From: Nipponacmea schrenckii
Lineage: Eukaryota > Mollusca > Gastropoda > Lottiidae
Direction: 5' to 3'
Assembly: GCA_030562195.1 (NCBI GenBank)
Contig: JAUJPP010000003.1
Span: forward strand, 38,074,602 to 38,138,601
Length of the DNA stretch: 64,000 nt
Position 1 is the stretch's first letter, and every line of letters starts with the position of its first letter. The position numbers were made by a program, and so were the translations under genes. The notes beneath the pieces are model-generated. The model did not search any database, was not told the DNA's origin, and worked only from the letters and a program-made list of their open reading frames with translations. This document shows, piece by piece, positions 58,701 through 64,000 of the stretch.

Positions 58701-61262
58701 TAATTCTATTAAAGACTATTTCACTACAAGAACTATTTATAACCGTAATAGAATAACAAACGTGCATCATATAGATATTGGACATGAAGATACACTTGTG
58801 TTGTCGACGATATTGCTGCACTACTGATGTAACACAAACTAAACTTTGGGAAGGGGCGACACTTATTTACATTTTGTTGTTGGACGAAATTGAAGTTTAC
58901 TGAAATGAAGTTTAGTTTTGAAATTATTGATATATTATTTTTTCTTCCTTAAATACATTATAAGAACAAATTGAGGTTTGAATTCTATAGCTCACCTCCA
59001 CCTTGAAAACAATCCTAATTTCTCTTGGTCCATCTTCATAATCTAGATCATGATTAAGTTTTACTTTTCCATCATTATCAACAGAAAACCATTCACCTAA
59101 CGATAGTTGAGGTTTATCTAAGGAACCAATGCTCTGTAAAAATAATTAACAATGTTAATATTTGCTCGTCTGTGTTTTATTCCAGAAATGCCGTACGTTC
59201 TTTATTTTTGTCGATAATACGAATGTTTACCTGTTCAAATTGAAACATTTGACAAAAACTTTCTAGAGATATTTGTGAAAAAAAAACCCTATAAATGAGT
59301 GTGAGATTTATGTGAAGCCAAACATAATAGGACTGAACTAGAAATTATTACCAGCAATGTAAATTTGTTTTTGGTAAATTCTGGATAAACATCATCAGGG
59401 TTTTGAGCATCAATGGTAAATATCGTACTTCCAATAGAAACATTCTGAAATTATAACAGCAAACATAGTGTCGTTAATGCATCGTAAAAAACGTGCACAT
59501 AATGTATTTAAACTGTCCTCGGGTTTATTAAAATATGCACTAGCATATAACAAATAGGAAACGATTATAATCGGAATCTTACCTCAAAGACATTGGTTGA
59601 GGATGGTAAATTGATGAATTTAGGTGAATCATTTATATCCAGTATCTCAACCTCTATACTAATAGATATATTCAATAAATACTGAAAAACAAAATCACAA
59701 ACTACTCTTCTTTATCAATGTTTTGATCTCAATGTGCTTACGTCTTACAATGAGATTACCCTTGTCAAATGGAATCAAATATAAATAATTTTCAACTATC
59801 TGTCAAATCAAATGTAACTGAAATGATGCTCAACCTTTTGTAAAATCAAATCAAATCAATTTTCTGTCAAATCGAATGACTCAATTTATGTTTCATTTTC
59901 TGTCAAAGCGAATGCAACAAATAAAGTTCAACTTTCTGTCACATCGAATGAAACAGAAATTATGTTCAAATGTTCTTCAATCAAAAGAAACAAATTATCT
60001 TTAGTGCCATATGAGAATATGCAGCGGCACATAACTAACCAATGTTTTGTTGTTGAGCTCTAAAAACGGAATTGATTTTGTGCTCAGACTGTAGAACACG
60101 GTTATGCTGCATACGGGTATTTATGTTACTATCTAAAAGAAGGGTTACCTTATATGGTTCGAGGTAATCTGAACATTCGCCTTTGACCACCAGAGTTTCC
60201 CCCTGTAACATAAATGGTACATGGTCAAAGATATTCTTTTCGTGTAACAACATACATAAAACTTTCACCCAGTTATCGAACTGGCACTATCCGGAATTCA
60301 GATCGGAGACGCAAACCTTTGTCATTAATTTTCACTTAGATGTCAATCTTTGTCGAATTGTCGGGTTTTTGGTATTGCAGAATAATTTTACATTTCAGTT
60401 TTATGCTGATGTTACTCCAAGCGAATTGGAAGTGCCCTTAAATTGTTCCATAATTATGTATACTGACCCGTTTCTCTTTAGCAGATTTTAGTATCCTGAC
60501 GTGACTTCGTTTAATATTATAACCAATATACGATAAATCACCAGCCAGTAACCTTACATCCGATAAATCATCATCCGGAGGTAATGTACTCTTAATTACA
60601 GATCCTTTAATTAAAAGAAAAAAAACTAATATATGTGTTTCTTGGTCAAAAATTTATTTATTATTTATAATCCGAATAGATACTCAGCTGTATTGCTTTT
60701 TAAATAGCTCATTCCAAAAAATACAGAACCATGACGAGCGGAACTTCTGCATTTCAGAGCAGTTCATGCACCAGTCTGGGAAGATGATCACACTAGTTCT
60801 TAACATAATCAGGAAACACCCAGTTAACAATATTACTGTTGTTTAGTAGTGACTTATAATTATTACCTGCTGCTGCTGTTTCATTCACTTGTATTTTCAA
60901 AGGTCGAAATTGGGTACAAACTGAAAAGAGTTCAAGTAGATAAAGAAATACTTTACTATAACTTATCGCGTGCCTTGAGGTCCTGGTCCATATCTCGATC
61001 TTCACTCGAATAATTGCTTTGCATTCTTAAAGGCTCTGTTCCTGGGACTGACATGGACAGTCTAGCCGTTCGTCCTGTTACAGCCAAAATGAACCTGCAT
61101 AGCTTCACCCGTCTCGCCTAATCGGGTACAGAGAAAGCCGGACGTAGAAGACCGATAGAGGATATTCTTATGCTTTAGACATTAGATTTGAAAATACTTA
61201 CAAAAACTAAAGCCCCACACAGGTGTCAACAATCCAACTAAGAAAATTGACCTCACATACAT
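32848..61262 (-). CDS. giant secreted-type cadherin-repeat protein, 54 exons
   Basis: I read 54 coding exons, all GT-AG, whose phases chain without a break to 11,256 nt, 3,751 aa. ATG is at 61262; the first 19 residues are a signal peptide (core IFLVGLLTPVWG). The rest is about 34 cadherin repeats, with DxNDNxPxF, LDRE and DxD calcium-site motifs in most. No EGF, laminin-G, transmembrane or cytoplasmic segment was seen; the last exon ends in a cadherin repeat followed by a short tail ending DNCKELV and a stop at 32848. Exons 1-19 (61262-54518) form a non-modular N-terminal part. Exons 20-54 form nine tandem four-exon modules with phases A 0-0, B 0-1, C 1-1, D 1-0. Exon coordinates are given in the entries below. 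The closest named relatives are probably Fat/Dachsous/cadherin-23-type proteins, but orthology cannot be claimed. Calcium-dependent adhesion or extracellular matrix use is inferred. Confidence 0.85.
35395..37427 (+). repeat. intronic pearl-like array with dimeric higher-order repeat
   Basis: Tandem units of about 166-178 bp, each starting AATTCCAGGAATTTTT (landmarks near 36171, 36347, 36512, 36690, 36857, 37033 and 37199). From about 36170 they alternate between type A (GGAATCATACCAAAATCGAT, AAACTGTAGTCT, CAATTGTTGACAGACGG) and type B (AGAATCATATCAAAATCAAT, GAAATGGAGTCT, AAGCTTTTGTTTACAAAC). This gives a ~343-bp dimer repeated about 3.5 times. The right end is (GACGGACC)n at 37331-37379, then ACAGGGGCGACAACAATATA and a palindromic CCACATTTCTATGTGGGCGTATA. 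Earlier partial copies of that end lie at about 35745-35790 and 36018-36066. The unit shares its AGGGTTCTTCCTTGAGTGAT and ACCAAGTTTCAAGAAATTCC blocks with the ~160-bp family at 19.3-21.3 kb. Confidence 0.8.
38185..40217 (-). other. cadherin module 8 (exons 47-50)
   Basis: Exons 40217-40044 (A), 39599-39347 (B), 39080-38805 (C) and 38438-38185 (D, donor GTTAGA). A carries ALDCEITCRYEFK; B has TDQNGDGLS and GGFGKFFVDSETG; D has EDVNDHFPRF. Confidence 0.82.
40350..42057 (-). other. cadherin module 7 (exons 43-46)
   Basis: Exons 42057-41890 (A), 41642-41390 (B), 41135-40854 (C) and 40603-40350 (D). A carries SLDAENTAKYNLL, with both cysteines lost; B has RDQDGEGLS and GGHGKFDIDPDSG; D has NDTNDNPPIF. 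Confidence 0.82.
42398..43970 (-). other. cadherin module 6 (exons 39-42)
   Basis: Exons 43970-43806 (A), 43607-43361 (B), 43151-42876 (C) and 42651-42398 (D). A carries MYDCEKDRSYKFD (second cysteine replaced); B has DDVNDEAPVV and GGLGKFSINSNTG; D has IDTNDNYPVF. Confidence 0.82.
44137..46067 (-). other. cadherin module 5 (exons 35-38)
   Basis: Exons 46067-45894 (A, donor GTTGGT), 45503-45254 (B), 44953-44690 (C) and 44375-44137 (D). A carries KLDCEIKCVYKMQ; B has TDENGEGF, EDINDEAPTF and GQGKFSIDPNTG; D has VDVNDEPPRF. Confidence 0.82.
45659..45810 (+). repeat. 21-bp minisatellite in a cadherin intron
   Basis: About seven head-to-tail units of the form GCCGATGGTTTTTATATTTTA; the last three full copies are nearly identical and the first ones are degraded. 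It lies in the intron between exons 35 and 36. The open frame with repeated ILADGFY peptides is a by-product. Confidence 0.85.
46526..48267 (-). other. cadherin module 4 (exons 32-34), C and D exons fused
   Basis: Exons 48267-48097 (A, degenerate, no cysteine pair), 47619-47367 (B, DDINDNPPVF) and 47028-46526 (503 nt). The last equals a C plus a D exon with no intron between; the open frame runs straight through the place where every other module has an intron. Phases at the outer ends are unchanged (1 in, 0 out). Confidence 0.83.
48384..50066 (-). other. cadherin module 3 (exons 28-31)
   Basis: Exons 50066-49893 (A), 49574-49319 (B), 49114-48854 (C) and 48628-48384 (D). A carries ILDCERVCDYQFE; B opens with TDENGNGLSS and has GGYGKFQIEADTG; D has EDMDDNFPTF. 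Confidence 0.83.
50402..52246 (-). other. cadherin module 2 (exons 24-27)
   Basis: Exons 52246-52076 (A), 51932-51677 (B), 51339-51073 (C) and 50649-50402 (D). A carries VIDCERQCEY; B opens with KDENGKGL and has DENDNAPII and GGDGKFFV; D has EDVNDNPPKF. Confidence 0.83.
52432..54298 (-). other. cadherin module 1 (exons 20-23)
   Basis: Exons 54298-53990 (309 nt, an A-type exon fused to the end of the preceding repeat, EDVNDNAPVF), 53650-53407 (B), 53239-52967 (C) and 52685-52432 (D). The A part reads SSIDCEQRSFYNL: one cysteine of the usual pair. Confidence 0.8.
54518..61262 (-). other. cadherin gene, N-terminal exons 1-19
   Basis: Exons, high to low: 61262-61202, 60920-60867, 60604-60468, 60202-60149, 59681-59583, 59444-59352, 59133-58996, 58686-58558, 58410-58320, 58159-58008, 57754-57575, 57272-57135, 56932-56768, 56549-56302, 56059-55930, 55733-55645, 55484-55400, 55035-54823 and 54625-54518 (weak donor GTCTGG). 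They encode 788 residues: the signal peptide, then about seven cadherin repeats with motifs such as LDINDSPKF, VDVNDNSPVF, LEANDHPPVF and KDTNDNQPVF. Exon sizes are irregular and do not follow the four-exon module of the rest of the gene. Exons 2 and 4 are only 54 nt. Confidence 0.78.
59760..59990. repeat. ~40-bp imperfect minisatellite in a cadherin intron
   Basis: Around five imperfect units containing TTTCTGTCAAATCGAATG followed by AACA.AAAT.ATGTTCAA-like sequence, in the intron between exons 4 and 5. Confidence 0.6.
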
Positions 61263-63776
61263 GGCTGCCTTTAGATCCCTTTATTCCAATATTGAATCGA
61301 GTCTACAATACAGTGTTGCATTGAAAAGATCTGTATACTAATACAAGTTGAGATACAGACGTATTCTATATTTCAACTGGTACAATTGGTAGATGGGGAA
61401 GGAAACAATTGAATACGTAACAGTAATTGAAGTTGAAAATCGGATGTCATGTATCAAGAAGAATACTAGTTTGTGGTTTGCGGATTTGTTACATATTCAA
61501 GTCCGTGTATTGTAGTAACTCGGTCATTAACAGTACAAAATGTCAAGAACCGCGTGGAGGAAGACAAGAAAAAGACAAATTAGACCGTACAGACTTGACT
61601 GGTCCTCATGAACGCGGTACTATGTAAGCACAATCAAGATAAAAAAAACACAGAAATCAAGACAGTTTGATAGATCGTAGATTATATTAAAGTTTTCCAT
61701 ATCCCAATGTCACGAGAATTTATATTGATTCAAAATATGCAAGCTAATAAAATCCTTCACTTTTACAAATGTCAGCATCTCTTAAATGAATGAAACACTA
61801 GAAACAACTTTATGTCCAATACCATTGTCTTAAACACAGACAAAACCCTAAAAATGTCAACCAGAACTGTGAAAAGGAAAAGAAAGCCCACAAAAATAGA
61901 GTGTATTATACTCTATTACACTATATTTCGTTAATTTTAAGGTCTTCAGTAAATATTTCGGTCGCAATTTTAAATTGTATTGTTAAATATAATTGGTTTA
62001 ATAATAGGTTAAATGAATGTACAATAATGTAATGAAATGATGTGATATATCTTTTATACTGGTATTGGTTATTTATTTTAAAGTGCATGTCAAATGATAT
62101 TGTTGTGTTCTGAACCACTAGTAATGTTATGTGATTATTTCCCTTTGATTGTTTTGACTTCGCTTGACTTACAATGGGTAAGTGTACTTTTATAGTTCCA
62201 GAATAAACTCAAGTCTAATTTGGAAAAGTTAATCCCAATTTTCTATCTTTATTTGGATTGTTCATCTGAAACACATGATAGTCTGGAGAAAGACATGGAC
62301 AGAACTACAACAAAAGTTTTTGATGCAATTTTGTCAGGATTTTAAATATGCCTTTCACGAACCACTTAAGACTATTTTGGTAACATAAAGTGAGTTCTAG
62401 GAAATTTGATAAGTTTTTTTTTCTTTCGCTCATATTATTACATTGAGTCTAAAGACTGTAATTTAACCGTCATATCAGTTGTAGATGTCTTCAATCTATA
62501 GCCCTACAGACAAGACTTTAGCGTAGTGTATAATTTACCAAGGTTCTATTTAGATTAGTCTAAATAAGTCCCAATGAATCCAATGTTCAGTCATTTTAAA
62601 TTATGAAAATATATAATTTGACGTCAACGTCGTTAATTTTGAATGGGGGGAAGTAGAGAATAAGATAATAGGCAAGATGCAGTCAGAGCGGTTAAAACGA
62701 AGAAGTAAGCATTAGAGAAGAGACGGGATAGTAGAAAAAAACCCATGAGGAATGAAAGTACCCAGAAATATAACAAGAAAGAGTAGGAGAACAGTGACAA
62801 CTTGGGTGATGAGAAGTAGACTAAAATGGAACTGGAGGGTTAGTCAGAGAGGCAGGTAGTAAGAAATATATAAGAATTCAGGGAATTAAAAGACTGGGTG
62901 GTTGTTAAGACGTAGAATTAATAGTCAGAAGTAAAGTAGAAAGTTAGTGGTAGTTAATGTTTTTAGTAAAGAAGAGAACAGGGGATGGATGGAAAATATC
63001 ATGGCAAGGTTGATCAGAGAAAGAAGGTGGGAAATTCATTTTTATTGAAAGGTGCTCAATGTACCTTCGTGCAATGCTTCGAATTACAGTACTCCGAAGA
63101 CTTATTATTGGTCGCCTTCATTTAAATCTCTACTTATCTTGATACTATAAAAGTCAACGGCTAAAATGGTTTAAAAAAAAATCGTAAGTATCCTCAGTGG
63201 TCAAATAAAATTGAAGAGAATTCCTTCCCTTGATGTAATACGTAAATGAAAAATTACTTTAAATTAATTAGAAAATTTGATTTAGATTTTTAAAAAAACT
63301 CTGTTGTAATTCGAAATGTTCTGTCTAAAATAATATTATAAATAAAATACTGTATAATTATATGAGTTATTTTGATGCGATACCGCTTAGATTGAACCAG
63401 TTTAATCACTATCATTATTATTATTCAGTCTTACAATCGGACCACAGAAACCCGCCACTGTGTTATTAACAAATATCTCTGAAATAGTGAAAAGCCATGC
63501 TTGTGTCTCATCTTATAGCTGAAAGAAGCATGATTGTTATTTGAAAGCTTTATAAACAAGTATTCCTGGATTAACGAAATTTAGTTGTTGATGAGTGTCG
63601 GTTTCTTTAAACTTTAATATCTAGTTTATTAGTCTCTGCTATGAAATATCCTATGAAGACTGTGGTATTGAGAGAGTCTATGCTTTTGTGACTCACGTTG
63701 TCTGTTATGGATGTATGGTGGTTGTTGAGAATTCCGAAGAATTTCCAAGCTGTTCTATAATAGCTGTTATAATATG
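61263..63776. other. upstream of the cadherin gene; purine-rich patch
   Basis: Should hold the cadherin promoter and 5' UTR (61263 upward on the minus strand), but no clear core promoter was singled out. From about 62640 to 63040 the plus strand is strongly A/G-rich (many AGAAGTAGA and GGGATGGATGG words), low-complexity and non-coding. No gene was recognised. Confidence 0.45.
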
Positions 63777-64000
63777 TCATCCAAAAAGCGTCCGTGAAAA
63801 TTGGGACGTACGAAGGGGCGAATCGTTTGCCCCTTGATGTACTTGAAGTTGTAAATATAATTTACCATTAAATGTGAAATTGTTGAGACTGAGAAAAATC
63901 TCTAGAATTGCATCGTCGCGTCTGTTCTGATCTGGGTTTCTAATAAAAGCTTTACGAAATGGCATAAGGTCAGTAGCGTTATCGATAATGGTGTACATAG
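63777..64000 (-). mobile_element. Penelope-type reverse transcriptase fragment, decayed
   Basis: A minus-strand frame entering from beyond the window edge reads ILEIFLSLNNFTFNGKLYLQ, which matches the segment just before the catalytic region of Penelope-like reverse transcriptases (ILxLxLxxNxFxFNGxxYxQ). The frame then slips: the following residues fit the family better in a neighbouring frame, and that frame also stops within about 20 codons. The conserved GTAMG-type motif is not recognisable. It is a dead 3'-ward fragment; the rest lies outside the window. Confidence 0.6.

Noticed and set aside
61427..61627. Frame ending in a charged stretch (GGRQEKDKLDRTD) that recalls LINE tails
   Set aside because: Too short and without the cysteine/histidine or catalytic motifs needed to call a retrotransposon.

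Overview
The window is nuclear DNA from an animal, most likely a mollusc. It is AT-rich and genes have GT-AG introns. Protein families are metazoan (ELOVL6, TXNDC15, testis-specific serine kinase, death domain, cadherin repeats). The dispersed repeats combine a ~160-bp tandem core with an (ACGG)n tract and a short palindromic end, as in the 'pearl'/CvA elements described from bivalves. The mollusc assignment is inference; no marker gene fixes the species.

Layout. 1-4.1 kb: no gene seen. 4.1-18.3 kb: a cluster of four intronless ELOVL6-type fatty-acid elongase copies in orientation -,-,+,-; the first is a pseudogene broken by one 11-bp deletion. Between the copies lie a tandem duplication, a 240-bp pogo/Tigger-like MITE, non-LTR retrotransposon remnants and an ~800-bp long-inverted-repeat element with a target-site duplication. 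18.9-22.1 kb: a repeat complex with ~260-bp inverted arms around an array of ~160-bp units. 23.1-24.8 kb: TXNDC15 (+, three coding exons). 27.2-28.4 kb: an intronless TSSK-like kinase (+). 30.2-32.6 kb: a coiled-coil plus death-domain protein (+, three exons including a 12-nt first coding exon), with a tRNA-derived SINE in its second intron. 32.8-61.3 kb: one very large cadherin-repeat gene on the minus strand. I read it as 54 exons, 3,751 aa, with a signal peptide and no visible membrane segment or cytoplasmic tail. 61.3-64 kb: no gene, then a decayed Penelope-type reverse transcriptase fragment at the edge.

The two most notable structures are the cadherin gene and the ELOVL6 cluster. From exon 20 onward the cadherin gene is nine tandem copies of one four-exon module (about 315 aa, about three cadherin repeats each) with an unvarying splice-phase pattern. 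In the ELOVL6 cluster, diverged paralogues in opposite orientations share a ~170-bp stretch with only two differences, which points to recent gene conversion. The three plus-strand genes do not look functionally linked. The death-domain gene and the cadherin gene converge, and their 3' ends almost touch.

All exon boundaries were placed by eye from GT/AG sites and reading-phase continuity. The phases chain correctly through every multi-exon gene reported.
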